A stretch of 64,000 nucleotides of DNA from Lachnospiraceae bacterium (GTDB lineage: Bacteria; Bacillota; Clostridia; Lachnospirales; Lachnospiraceae), in NCBI GenBank assembly GCA_910574885.1, contig CAJTDD010000002.1, positions 62,001 through 126,000 of the forward strand, in the 5' to 3' direction. Shown piece after piece: positions 1 through 7,849 of this stretch (its first letter is position 1; every line of letters starts with the position of its first letter). The position numbers were made by a program, and so were the translations under genes. Below the pieces are notes generated by a model. It saw only the letters and a list, made by a program, of their open reading frames with translations, did no database searches and was not told the DNA's origin.

Positions 1-237
1 AGAGTCCGCAATAGCAATCCCAATGGGACCGATAATCAAATCCGCCCTTCTGCATCCAACAATCACTGCATTCTCCCCTGTCGCCGCATGATCTGCGCCT
101 GCTTTCAGCATATTAGATGACGCCAAGGCATTCGTGCCTACGGCCGTAACTTCCACCTGTGGGAATTCCTTTTTTACAGAAGTGACAAGCTGTCTTCCCA
201 TGCCGCCCCCCTGGGCGTCAATAATTAATATGTTCAT
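1..237 (-). CDS. DUF3842 family protein (3' part cut by window edge)
   Basis: Reading from the ATG at 237 gives 79 residues beginning MNILIIDAQGGGMGR and continuing open past the window edge. The N-terminus is a beta strand followed by a Gly-rich turn, like a Rossmann-type nucleotide-binding start. The visible part includes NALASSNMLKAGADHAATGENA and ends in a hydrophobic IIGPIGIAIADS stretch. I recognise this as the DUF3842 family, a small clostridial protein of unknown function. A GAGGTG ribosome binding site precedes the start. It is divergent from the MATE gene. No function can be assigned; family call is from memory of its conserved N-terminus. Confidence 0.75.
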   Translation of the reverse strand, partial: MNILIIDAQGGGMGRQLVTSVKKEFPQVEVTAVGTNALASSNMLKAGADHAATGENAVIVGCRRADLIIGPIGIAIADS

Positions 238-323
238 AAAAGCACCTCGTCTTCACAAACTTTTTTAGCATTCTATTTGCTTGTACTTTGTATTTTAACA
301 TATTTGGCATAAAAAAGAAATCT

Positions 324-360
324 TTTTACGCAAGCGAGCTGCTCTACCAACACATGAACT
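324..360 (-). other. tRNA D-arm-like remnant (weak)
   Basis: On the minus strand this stretch contains GTTGGTAGAGCAGCTCGCTT, which reads like the D-loop, D-stem 3' side and start of an anticodon stem of a bacterial tRNA. No acceptor stem, T-arm (GGTTCGAATCC) or CCA follows. It may be a relic of a tRNA or chance. It lies in the promoter region between the DUF3842 and MATE genes. Confidence 0.2.
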
Positions 361-371
361 TCCCAGACAGC

Positions 372-400
372 TTGTCTTATTTTCCCAAATATGATATAGT
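372..400 (+). promoter_or_regulatory. sigma-A-type promoter of the MATE gene
   Basis: A TTGTCT -35 box (372-377) and TATAGT -10 box (395-400) are separated by 17 bases. They lie just upstream of an AAAGGAG ribosome binding site and the ATG at 424. Confidence 0.6.
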
Positions 401-423
401 CGGTACAAAGGAGCGGGTATAAC

Positions 424-1776
424 ATGACAAATGAAGCAACAGCAAAAAACCAGATTACCGAAGGCGTTATCTGGCGGCAATTATTAATCTTCTTTTTTCC
501 AATCGTAATAGGGACTTTATTCCAACAGCTATACAACACGGTAGACGCCGTCATTGTGGGCAGGTTCGTAGGGAAACAAGCCTTAGCGAGCGTGGGCGGT
601 TCGGCCGCCGTTCTGTCCAATCTGATTATCGGATTTTTTACCGGGCTTTCCGCCGGGGCGACCGTCATCATTTCCCAGCATTACGGCGCCAAAAATGAAC
701 GGAACCTCCACGAGAGCTTACATACAGCCTATGCATTTTCAATCATTGCAAGCCTGGCAATCGCTGTTCTCGGCTGGTTTTTGACCCCCTGGCTTTTGAC
801 TGCCCTGAAAACACCTGCAGACGTACTGACCGATTCCATCCTGTATCTCAGGATTTATTTTCTGGGAATGATTTCTGTGCTGATTTTCAATATGGGTTCC
901 GGAATCATGCGGGCAATCGGGGATTCCAGACGTCCCTTGTACTACCTGATTATCTGCTGCCTGCTGAACATTGTTCTGGATATCGTCATGGTTCTGGTCT
1001 TCCATCTCGGCATCGCCGGCGTCGCAGTTGCAACCGTAATCTCCCAATCAGTCAGCGCTGTTTTGGTCACGCGGGCATTGATGACCAGTTACGACGCGCT
1101 GAAACTGTCCCTTCCCGCTATCCGCATCGCTCCCGTCATGCTGAAATCCGAGCTTCGCATTGGATTCCCCAGCGGGCTTCAATCCTGCATGTACGGTATT
1201 ACTAATATCATTATTCAGGCAGCGGTAAATGGACTTGGGACGGATACCGCCGCGGCATGGGCGGCATACGGCAAACTGGACGCCATTTTCTGGACGGTAT
1301 GCGGGGCTTTCGGTATCGCAATCACCACATTTTCCGGCCAGAATTACGGAGCAAGGCGGTACGACCGGGTATTCAAGAGCGTCCGCGTCTGTCTCGGCAT
1401 GTCCCTTGGCATATGCGGGCTTTTGCTGGTATTCCTGATGGTCTTCTGCAGACCGCTGTACCATATATTTACGACGGACTTAAATGTGGTTGACATCGGA
1501 GTCTATATGCTGCGCTATATAACGCCCAGCTATATTGTTTTCGTATTCGTCGAAATTCTTTCCGGGGCGCTGCGCGGAATCGGCGACGTGCTGTTTCCAA
1601 CCCTGATTACGCTGGGCGGCGTATGCTGTGTGCGCCTTCCCTGGATTCTGCTGGTTGTTCCCCGGTGGCACGATCTGTCGGCAATACTCGTCAGCTATCC
1701 CATGTCATGGATAGCTACGGCAGTTCTGCTGATACTCTATTATTTTTACAGGAAAAAACATCTGAAACTCATTTAA
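424..1776 (+). CDS. MATE family efflux transporter
   Basis: A 450-residue, strongly hydrophobic protein of the size and layout of MATE (multi antimicrobial extrusion) transporters: about 12 membrane helices in two similar halves. The N-terminal helix carries the family signature around FPIVIGTLFQQLYNTVDA, and a second-half match lies near residue 270 (AAWAAYGKLDAIFW, FSGQNYGAR). Such proteins export cationic drugs or metabolites in exchange for Na+ or H+. The substrate cannot be told from sequence. The start has an AAAGGAG site and a good upstream promoter. It is monocistronic: the next gene converges only 10 bases after the stop. Confidence 0.93.
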   Translation: MTNEATAKNQITEGVIWRQLLIFFFPIVIGTLFQQLYNTVDAVIVGRFVGKQALASVGGSAAVLSNLIIGFFTGLSAGATVIISQHYGAKNERNLHESLHTAYAFSIIASLAIAVLGWFLTPWLLTALKTPADVLTDSILYLRIYFLGMISVLIFNMGSGIMRAIGDSRRPLYYLIICCLLNIVLDIVMVLVFHLGIAGVAVATVISQSVSAVLVTRALMTSYDALKLSLPAIRIAPVMLKSELRIGFPSGLQSCMYGITNIIIQAAVNGLGTDTAAAWAAYGKLDAIFWTVCGAFGIAITTFSGQNYGARRYDRVFKSVRVCLGMSLGICGLLLVFLMVFCRPLYHIFTTDLNVVDIGVYMLRYITPSYIVFVFVEILSGALRGIGDVLFPTLITLGGVCCVRLPWILLVVPRWHDLSAILVSYPMSWIATAVLLILYYFYRKKHLKLI

Positions 1777-1786
1777 ACAATGCTTT

Positions 1787-2803
1787 TCACGCAGATATAC
1801 TGCCGCAAATCTCCTCTATTGCCCTCAACTCTTCCTGCGTAAAGTCTGCCCTGTACGCAGCGGAAATATTTTCTAAAATCTGCTCCGGCTTCGATGCGCC
1901 GATCAGAACCGAACATACTTCATCATCCTTCAAGACCCAGGACAGCGCCATCTGCGCCAACGTCTGCCCTCGCTGTCCTGCCAGCTCATTGAGCCTTTTA
2001 ATCTGGTTCAGCCGCTCTTTTGTCAAATCACTTTCATGAAGAAACCTGCCGTCCCGGGCAATCCGGCTGTCCCCAGGGATTCCATGGAGATATCTGTCCG
2101 TCAGAAGTCCCTGTGCCAACGGGCTGAACGCAATAATCCCGACTCCATTCTCTTTACAGAATGATTTCACCCCGTCCTCCTCGATTTTTCTGTCGAATAT
2201 GGAATACCTCCTCTGGTTCACAATAAAGGGACAATGCAGTTCCCGCAAAAGATGCAAGGCTTTTTCCGTATATTCCTTATCATAGTTGGACACTCCCACA
2301 TAGAGCGCCTTCCCGCTCCTTACGATATCCGCAAGCGCAGTCATGGTCTCCTCAAGCGGCGTCTCCGTGTCCATCCGGTGATGATAGAAAATATCCACAT
2401 AATCCAGTTTCATCCGCCTCAAACTCTGGTCAAGGCTTGCCATCAGATACTTTCTGCTCCCAAAATCTCCATAAGGTCCTTCCCACATATGATATCCTGC
2501 CTTTGTGGTAATCAAAAGTTCGTCCCTGTAGAGCCTGAAATCGTCCTCCATCAGCCTCCCCAAATTTTCCTCCGCGCTGCCGCTGTCAGGCCCATAATTA
2601 TTTGCCAAATCAAACTGGGTGATGCCGTTGTCAAAAGCAGTCCTGCACATTGCCCGCATATTATCATAGGAGTCCCCAGAGCCAAAATTGTGCCAAAGCC
2701 CCAGCGAAACTGCCGGGAATTTTAATCCGCTCCTGCCTACTCTGTGATATTCCATTTTCTCATAACGTTCCTGTTTTGCCGCATACATGTTTAAATGATT
2801 CAT
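1787..2803 (-). CDS. aldo/keto reductase (YghZ/Gpr-like L-glyceraldehyde-3-phosphate reductase)
   Basis: A 338-residue member of the aldo/keto reductase TIM-barrel family using NAD(P)H. The N-terminus (YHRVGRSGLKFPAVSLGLWHNFG) and the FDLANNYGPDSGSAEENLGR segment match the E. coli YghZ (Gpr) subgroup closely. The catalytic tetrad can be placed as Asp in FDLANNYG, the Tyr of NNYG, Lys in TTKAGY and His in FYHHRMD. The C-terminal VLIGASKPEQILENISA binds the cofactor phosphate. YghZ reduces L-glyceraldehyde 3-phosphate and methylglyoxal-type carbonyls; the same reaction here is inferred. The start follows AGGAGG with 4 bases spacing. Confidence 0.9.
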   Translation of the reverse strand: MNHLNMYAAKQERYEKMEYHRVGRSGLKFPAVSLGLWHNFGSGDSYDNMRAMCRTAFDNGITQFDLANNYGPDSGSAEENLGRLMEDDFRLYRDELLITTKAGYHMWEGPYGDFGSRKYLMASLDQSLRRMKLDYVDIFYHHRMDTETPLEETMTALADIVRSGKALYVGVSNYDKEYTEKALHLLRELHCPFIVNQRRYSIFDRKIEEDGVKSFCKENGVGIIAFSPLAQGLLTDRYLHGIPGDSRIARDGRFLHESDLTKERLNQIKRLNELAGQRGQTLAQMALSWVLKDDEVCSVLIGASKPEQILENISAAYRADFTQEELRAIEEICGSISA

Positions 2804-3000
2804 TTCTCCTCCTTATTTTCGTCCATACGCTTTACCTTTCACTATCTATTATAAAAAACAAAAGAACATAACGCAATATTTTTACAGCCGCAAAGTTGCA
2901 AAACACAGGGAAAAGATTTATGATAGAAAAAGCAGAAATGATATCAAAAGATACCGATAATGCCACTGATATTACAGAATCGAAAAAAGGAGTCGATACA

Positions 3001-3663
3001 ATGAAACATTTACAGATTGATCCGAATATGAAAGCGCTCTGGCCTGCAACAAGGGTAGGCTGCTTTCAGTACAGCGTTCAAGTGGAGAAGAAGAACGAAG
3101 AGATGTGGAAATACCTCAAGAAGGAAATTTTCAAAAAAGTGAAGGACGCAATTTTTGACTACGGTGTCAATGAGATTCCCAATATCAAGGAATCCCGCCA
3201 GGCTTACAAGGCGTTCGGGAAAGACCCCAGCCGTTACCGCGTTTCCTCCGAGGCTCTGATTCGCAGAATTGGACAGGGGAAAGGGCTTTATGAGGTAAAT
3301 ACGGTGGTTGACGTCAACAACCTAATTTCTATTCAGTCCGGGTTCTCGGTGGGTTCGTATGACGCAGGCAAAATCGGGGCTGAGCTAATTTTCCGTGTGG
3401 GCAGGGACAATGAGACTTATAAGGGCATCGGAAAGGATGAAATCAAGATTGGCGGGCTTCCCGTGCTGGCAGATGACGAAGGGGCAATCGGAAGCTCTAC
3501 CAGCGACTCTGAACGCGCCATGATTACGGAAGAGGCAGCCGAAGTCTTAACCCTTATCTATTCTTTCTCAGAGAATCAGGATTTGGAGCAGGCAATGGAA
3601 TACGGGAAGAAATATCTGGAAAAATATGCCGGTGCAAAAGATATCCAGCGCTGGATTGTGTAA
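3001..3663 (+). CDS. B3/B4 tRNA-binding domain protein
   Basis: A 220-residue protein consisting almost wholly of a B3/B4 domain. This is the fold found in the beta subunit of phenylalanyl-tRNA synthetase, where it takes part in amino-acid and tRNA recognition and editing. The conserved ESRQAYKAFGKDPSRYRVSSEALIRRI and VDVNNLISIQSGFSVGSYD segments are visible. Free-standing forms are common in Firmicutes and are suspected, not shown, to edit or bind mischarged tRNA. I chose the ATG at 3001 because AAGGAG (2987-2992) lies 8 bases upstream; an in-frame ATG at 2896 has no good site and would add 35 low-quality residues. Confidence 0.85.
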   Translation: MKHLQIDPNMKALWPATRVGCFQYSVQVEKKNEEMWKYLKKEIFKKVKDAIFDYGVNEIPNIKESRQAYKAFGKDPSRYRVSSEALIRRIGQGKGLYEVNTVVDVNNLISIQSGFSVGSYDAGKIGAELIFRVGRDNETYKGIGKDEIKIGGLPVLADDEGAIGSSTSDSERAMITEEAAEVLTLIYSFSENQDLEQAMEYGKKYLEKYAGAKDIQRWIV

Positions 3664-3766
3664 GTTTCCGCCGACGGATTCAGCCCGCTGAGCCAAGCAG
3701 CGGGCTACGCTGAGGCTTTTCGGCATGTACCATTGGCGGAAACAGACAAGTATAACCTAAGGTTAT
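3664..3766. repeat. nested inverted repeats between convergent genes (probable two-way terminator region)
   Basis: Three inverted repeats sit between the convergent stops. GTTTCCGCC (3664-3672) pairs with GGCGGAAAC (3735-3743). Inside it AGCCCGCT (3682-3689) pairs with AGCGGGCT (3699-3706). After it ATAACCT-A-AGGTTAT (3752-3766) is a perfect palindrome that overlaps the acetyltransferase stop codon. Termination in one or both directions is likely. The outer 70-base repeat is longer than a usual terminator. Confidence 0.55.
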
Positions 3767-4272
3767 TTCGTGTCTAGAATTCTTTCAGCCAGAATCACCT
3801 CGTCTGCCGCATTACTCGTCGTTTCCCTTAACCGAATGAAACCGTTTTTCATCCAAAAATGTTCCGACTGCGGATTTCCCTTTACCCATGCAAGACGGAC
3901 AGAACGATATCCTTGTTCTGCAAGATAACCGCACAGCTCTTCAATGATTGCGGTTCCGACGCCTTCGTTCTGCCGCAAAATATCTGTCATGAAAAATCCG
4001 ATATACGCAATGTCATTTTCAGGATATCCGTCTATCAAATCCATAACTGCAATCAACTTTTCATTCTGATAAAATCCGACATAATATTTGTCCTTACCGT
4101 CCTTTCCGGGCGGCAAAGTTCTCATGTCTTCACGAATGGAATCCCGCGTAACAAAGGGCGGGCAATATTCATAGTATAAGACATTTTTACTGAGCAGCCC
4201 ATATATTTCATCCACGTTCCGGTCGGCAAGCCTTAGGACTTTATATTGATTTGAAAATAATTCTATCTGCAT
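3763..4272 (-). CDS. GNAT family N-acetyltransferase
   Basis: A 169-residue single GNAT (Gcn5-related) domain. The acetyl-CoA-binding motif A region is DILRQNEGVGTAIIEELCGYLAEQGYRSVRLAWVKGN, with the usual Q/R-x-x-G-x-G/A turn in the form RQNEGVG. Motif B is the WMKNGFIRLRE segment near the C-terminus. It transfers an acetyl group from acetyl-CoA to an amine; the substrate is unknown. It follows the methyltransferase by 12 bases on the same strand, and its GGGGAG ribosome binding site overlaps that gene's stop, so the two are probably co-transcribed and translationally coupled. Confidence 0.88.
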   Translation of the reverse strand: MQIELFSNQYKVLRLADRNVDEIYGLLSKNVLYYEYCPPFVTRDSIREDMRTLPPGKDGKDKYYVGFYQNEKLIAVMDLIDGYPENDIAYIGFFMTDILRQNEGVGTAIIEELCGYLAEQGYRSVRLAWVKGNPQSEHFWMKNGFIRLRETTSNAADEVILAERILDTK

Positions 4273-4284
4273 GAAGTTTCTCCC

Positions 4285-4884
4285 CTATTGCTTTGTAATG
4301 ACGGCTACGGCACAAGGTATTCTTCCGTCAATGATAGAATATTCAACATTTTTATACCCTGCATCTCCAAAAAATTTTCGGTAGGAATCGATGTTAAACT
4401 GTCGCTTAAAATTTACGCCCGCCGCCTCAAGCAGACGCACTGCTCTTTTATTTCCCCCGTCAGACATATTAATATATGTGGGAATAATGATTTTACCGCC
4501 CGGCTTACATACTCTCTCCAGCTCTTTGACTGCTCGATAGGGGTCTTCCAACAAATGAATCACATTTCCTGCGATTACTTTATCAAATTTATTATCATAG
4601 CAGTTGAGCCGTGTCATATCTGCACATTTTATTTTAATATTTTGATATTTCCTGCATTTTTTTGAAGTTTGCTTTAACATTCCTTTGGATAAATCCGTTG
4701 CAATCATTCGCTTACATTTCGGTGCAATATATCTGGTGATTGCGCCTGTCCCACAGGCACATTCCAAGACAATGTCGTTTTGCATAATTTCCTCTGCCAC
4801 TTTTTTACCTAATCCACGGTACACCTTACGGTTATACACTGTTTCAAAAAAATCATAAAATCCAGATACTTTATCCCAAAACAT
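4285..4884 (-). CDS. class I SAM-dependent methyltransferase
   Basis: A 199-residue Rossmann-fold methyltransferase. Motif I is VLECACGTGAITRYIAP, followed by the acidic ribose-binding end of strand 2 (MIATDLSKGM) and the ADMTRL and VIAGNVIHLLEDP motifs of the UbiE/Methyltransf_11 group. These enzymes methylate small molecules or quinones using S-adenosylmethionine. No substrate clue exists here. The start is preceded by AAGGAG at 9 bases. It is the first gene of a two-gene unit with the acetyltransferase and is divergent from the regulator at 5069. Confidence 0.85.
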   Translation of the reverse strand: MFWDKVSGFYDFFETVYNRKVYRGLGKKVAEEIMQNDIVLECACGTGAITRYIAPKCKRMIATDLSKGMLKQTSKKCRKYQNIKIKCADMTRLNCYDNKFDKVIAGNVIHLLEDPYRAVKELERVCKPGGKIIIPTYINMSDGGNKRAVRLLEAAGVNFKRQFNIDSYRKFFGDAGYKNVEYSIIDGRIPCAVAVITKQ

Positions 4885-5017
4885 AAGCGCCTTCTCCTTT
4901 CAAAATTCGCGTTCCTGTGTACGCTTACAGAACTTTACGGTTGCTACGTAAACATATTATATTCCTTACGATTCATATTATCAAGCACACCTTTGAGCAT
5001 TCTCTACGGAACGTTTA

Positions 5018-5045
5018 TTGAAATTAAAAGTTTCTGTATTATAAT
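5018..5045 (+). promoter_or_regulatory. promoter of the HTH-desulfoferrodoxin regulator
   Basis: TTGAAA (5018-5023) and a perfect TATAAT (5040-5045) with a 16-base spacer. They are followed by GAGGAGG and the ATG at 5069, giving a leader of only about 20 bases. Confidence 0.65.
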
Positions 5046-5068
5046 GGTATGAGGAGGAGCAAAATAAG

Positions 5069-5653
5069 ATGGATAATGTAAAAATCGGGCAGCTCATTTA
5101 CAGGCTGCGGAAAGAGAATCGGCTGACTCAATTGCAGTTGGCAGAACAATTGGGCGTCAGTGACAAGGCGGTTTCAAAATGGGAGCGGGGCATGGGCTGT
5201 CCGGATGTTTCTTTGCTTACGGATTTGTCGAATATATTTCATGTGGATTTGGAAAAACTGCTTTCCGGGGAGATGGATGAAAATGAGATTTTAGGAGGGA
5301 ATATGAAGAAAATGAATTTTTATATCTGTCCGGCTTGTGGTAATATGATTACCGCAATGACAGATACGAACGTTTCTTGCTGCGGCAAAAAGCTAAGTCC
5401 TCAGCAGCCAATAAAAGCAGGTGAGGACGAGAAACTGAATGTAGAAATGATTGATGATAACTATTTTATTACAAGCAATCATCCGATGACGCGGGAACAC
5501 TATATTGCGTTTACGGCGCTCTTGACGGGCGACAGCATTATGCTTCGCAAACAATATCCGGAATGGGATCTTCAGGTGCGGATACCTGCATTTGCACATG
5601 GAAAACTGCTATGGTATTGTACGAAGCATGGGCTGTTTTATCAATACGTGTAG
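5069..5653 (+). CDS. XRE-family regulator fused to a desulfoferrodoxin-like iron module
   Basis: A 194-residue protein. Residues 6-60 form an XRE/Cro helix-turn-helix (LTQLQLAEQLGVSDKAVSKWERG). Residues 83-108 carry CPACGN...VSCCGKKL (Cys87, Cys90, Cys104, Cys105), the C-x2-C...CC pattern of the rubredoxin-like desulforedoxin centre. Residues 138-187 resemble the superoxide reductase domain: HPMTREHYI (His138, His144) and WYCTKHGLF (Cys184, His187). The His normally found in the KHVP motif of superoxide reductases is absent; DEKLNVEM occupies that place. I infer a DNA-binding redox or iron/superoxide sensor rather than an efficient reductase. A single-gene unit with its own promoter. Confidence 0.85.
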   Translation: MDNVKIGQLIYRLRKENRLTQLQLAEQLGVSDKAVSKWERGMGCPDVSLLTDLSNIFHVDLEKLLSGEMDENEILGGNMKKMNFYICPACGNMITAMTDTNVSCCGKKLSPQQPIKAGEDEKLNVEMIDDNYFITSNHPMTREHYIAFTALLTGDSIMLRKQYPEWDLQVRIPAFAHGKLLWYCTKHGLFYQYV

Positions 5654-5678
5654 CGAATTGATTTTTCAGTTGGGACGG

Positions 5679-5711
5679 GGCTGCTGATACCCTTTACATT
5701 TTGCAGCAGCC
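5679..5711. terminator. stem-loop between the regulator and spoIIID
   Basis: GGCTGCTG (5679-5686) and CAGCAGCC (5704-5711) form an 8-bp stem with a 17-base loop between convergent stops. T-tracts are weak on both sides, so it may serve either or both genes. Confidence 0.5.
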
Positions 5712-5715
5712 TCCT

Positions 5716-5973
5716 TTAGCTGTGTTCCAGATGGAGATATTTCTCCCGGGTAGCAAGTCCACCGCGGATGTGACGCTCGGACTTGTTGAGATCCAGTATT
5801 TTACGGGCTTCCGCCGCTAAGGACGGATTGACTTGGAGGAGACGTTCTGTTACATCTTTATGTATAGTACTCTTACTAACTCCAAACGCCTTCGCCGTCT
5901 GCCTCACCGTCGCCTTATTTTCAATAATATAATACGCAATCTCTACTGCCCTTTCCTCAATATAATCCTTCAT
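5716..5973 (-). CDS. spoIIID: sporulation transcriptional regulator SpoIIID
   Basis: An 85-residue protein, the normal SpoIIID length, with the expected helix-turn-helix at residues 21-43 (ATVRQTAKAFGVSKSTIHKDV). It also has the basic C-terminal helix with the HIRGGLATREKYL segment, which is strongly conserved in endospore formers. SpoIIID acts in the mother cell with sigma-E to switch gene sets before sigma-K. Its presence implies an endospore-forming host. The start has an AGGGG site. A truncated duplicate of its 5' end lies at 9707-9838, carried along with the downstream nuclease-gene duplication. Confidence 0.95.
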   Translation of the reverse strand: MKDYIEERAVEIAYYIIENKATVRQTAKAFGVSKSTIHKDVTERLLQVNPSLAAEARKILDLNKSERHIRGGLATREKYLHLEHS

Positions 5974-6150
5974 TTATAAACCCCTGCACTCATTGTTTTT
6001 ACAATGTATGCAGAGGTCTATTTTCATATTCCTTTTTTCACTGCTTCATAGCCTCATCTTACTACCTGACCAAATCTATACTTCATTTTCCAAATTACCA
6101 ATAGCATTTAGTAGGTTTTGTCTCTGCCCTTCCCAAACCGAACCTCACAA
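5859..6150. repeat. direct repeat unit A1 (spoIIID 5' end and flank)
   Basis: Bases 5859-6150 recur at 9724-10015 with a constant offset of 3865 and only a few substitutions. The unit covers the first 38 codons of spoIIID, its upstream region and the 3' end of the first ATPase-nuclease gene. This marks the flank of a segmental duplication. Confidence 0.85.
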
Positions 6151-7820
6151 TCCTTCCGATAGAACGCTATTCCGTAACAATCAATCTTCCGATACCCTTC
6201 TGTACGCAATTCTTCCATATATCTTTTATCATATATTTGCTGCAACGCCTTTTGGGCGTCATTTTCCAACTCGTCCACAGAATCCGAAACCTTCACTTCC
6301 ACAATAAACGACCTGCCCCGCAGCGACGGGCTTTTCACCATTATGTCTAAACGCCCATTCCCCGATTCACGATTCGATTTCACCAGATAATTCTCACTCT
6401 GGCTCAATATCCCTGTCAGAAAACCATGATAAAAGTTTTCCGCGCTGTCATAAAAACTAATGGTCCGGAAAAGCTGGCCGTTTAATATATCCGTCATCCT
6501 CTGGGCGTCCCCCTCCTCCATTGCACGGTACAAGTCATGAAAATCCTCCTTCTTTATAGCGGCTTTCATCCAGTTCAGAATCGTATTTTCATAGATGGTC
6601 ATAACTTCTGTGTTAGGGATACGCACCTTTAAAAATATATACTTCCCTCTAAAGTATTCACTATCTTTCGTCAGATACCCTGTAAAATAGAGAAAATTCC
6701 ACAGGTTCTCCCCATTACTGTACATATCCCCATAGGTAACTTCTTCATGAACCTGAACGTCTAAAGTTCCACCGCCTAAAAGTGTTTCAATCTGCCCTTT
6801 TGTTTCCCGGTCTGCCCTGGCAATTAAATCCTTTATAATATCATTAGAACTAGTATTAATCCAATATGAGTGTGGGAAGGCATTGACATCTGCATATAAA
6901 TCATACAGAAAATTAATGACACTCCACGGGTTATAGACCGCCGTGCCGCCAAATGTGTATCCGTCATACCATTCTTTCATAACCGGGAAACGGCTCTCTA
7001 CACCATAGTAAGCCATCATTTGCCGCACTTCCGCTTCTGTAAAACCAAAATGTTCACTATATCTCTGGTCAAGTACAGATATAATATTGAGATGATTCAA
7101 TCCGGTAAATATACTCTCCTTTGAAATCCTCAGACACCCCGTAATTACTGCAAACTGCAGATAATCATTCGTTTTCAGCGCAGCCTCAAACAATGAACGG
7201 ATAAATCCCACCATCTTTTCATAAAAACCTCTAAAATATGCATTTTCTAAAGGCACATCATACTCATCAATTAAAATAACTGTATTCTTTCCTGTAATCT
7301 TATACATACATTGACAGAAAAGCTGCAGCGAATTTCTTATATTTTTTTCCTCTGCCTTTCCATCTGCAATAGCAGTATACCATTCATATTCTCTGGATGT
7401 CAGACGTTCTTTTCCCCTTTCTATCGTGTCTCTGTGCCGTTCAAATTCCATGATAACCGCATTCTCAATCATATAATATGCCATATCATAGTCTTCCTGC
7501 TTTGCTGACTTCAATGTCAGTTCAAATACAGGATACATTCCCATCTGACTTGTATAATTTTCTCCTGCTTCTATAATCTTCATTCCCTGAAACAGACTTT
7601 TATTCTGTTCATTTCTTTTTTCATGCCCAGTATCTTCAAAAAAATATCGGAGCATACTCAAATTCAATGTCTTTCCAAATCTTCTTGGACGAAGAAACAG
7701 ATTTACTTCTCCTTTCAAATCCAGCAGTTCCTTGATAAACATAGTCTTATCTATATAGCAGTAACCTTCTTTTATTATTTTTTCAAAATTATCAACACCG
7801 ATTGGCAATGGTTTCTTCAT
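6108..7820 (-). CDS. AAA-ATPase-like/PD-(D/E)XK nuclease fusion (DUF1703 type), copy 1
   Basis: A 570-residue protein. The N-terminal AAA-ATPase-like domain has an unusual P-loop in [13 protein letters not shown] (about residues 43-55) and a Walker [13 protein letters not shown]. The C-terminal domain has [12 protein letters not shown] and [10 protein letters not shown], fitting the D...ExK core of the PD-(D/E)XK nuclease superfamily. The family is abundant in gut Clostridia and Bacteroidetes and its role is unknown; defence or mobile-element function is only speculation. I start at the ATG at 7820, which lies 6 bases after GGAGGG and matches the start of copy 2. It follows copy 2 by 29 bases, so the two probably form one transcript. 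Confidence 0.88.
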   Translation of the reverse strand: MKKPLPIGVDNFEKIIKEGYCYIDKTMFIKELLDLKGEVNLFLRPRRFGKTLNLSMLRYFFEDTGHEKRNEQNKSLFQGMKIIEAGENYTSQMGMYPVFELTLKSAKQEDYDMAYYMIENAVIMEFERHRDTIERGKERLTSREYEWYTAIADGKAEEKNIRNSLQLFCQCMYKITGKNTVILIDEYDVPLENAYFRGFYEKMVGFIRSLFEAALKTNDYLQFAVITGCLRISKESIFTGLNHLNIISVLDQRYSEHFGFTEAEVRQMMAYYGVESRFPVMKEWYDGYTFGGTAVYNPWSVINFLYDLYADVNAFPHSYWINTSSNDIIKDLIARADRETKGQIETLLGGGTLDVQVHEEVTYGDMYSNGENLWNFLYFTGYLTKDSEYFRGKYIFLKVRIPNTEVMTIYENTILNWMKAAIKKEDFHDLYRAMEEGDAQRMTDILNGQLFRTISFYDSAENFYHGFLTGILSQSENYLVKSNRESGNGRLDIMVKSPSLRGRSFIVEVKVSDSVDELENDAQKALQQIYDKRYMEELRTEGYRKIDCYGIAFYRKDCEVRFGKGRDKTY

Positions 7821-7849
7821 TATCATCCCTCCATCTAATTCAGAACTCT

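Noticed and set aside
2896..3000. Upstream extension of the B3/B4 protein from an earlier ATG
   Set aside because: No ribosome binding site at 2896; AAGGAG lies just before the ATG at 3001 and the added residues are not family-like.
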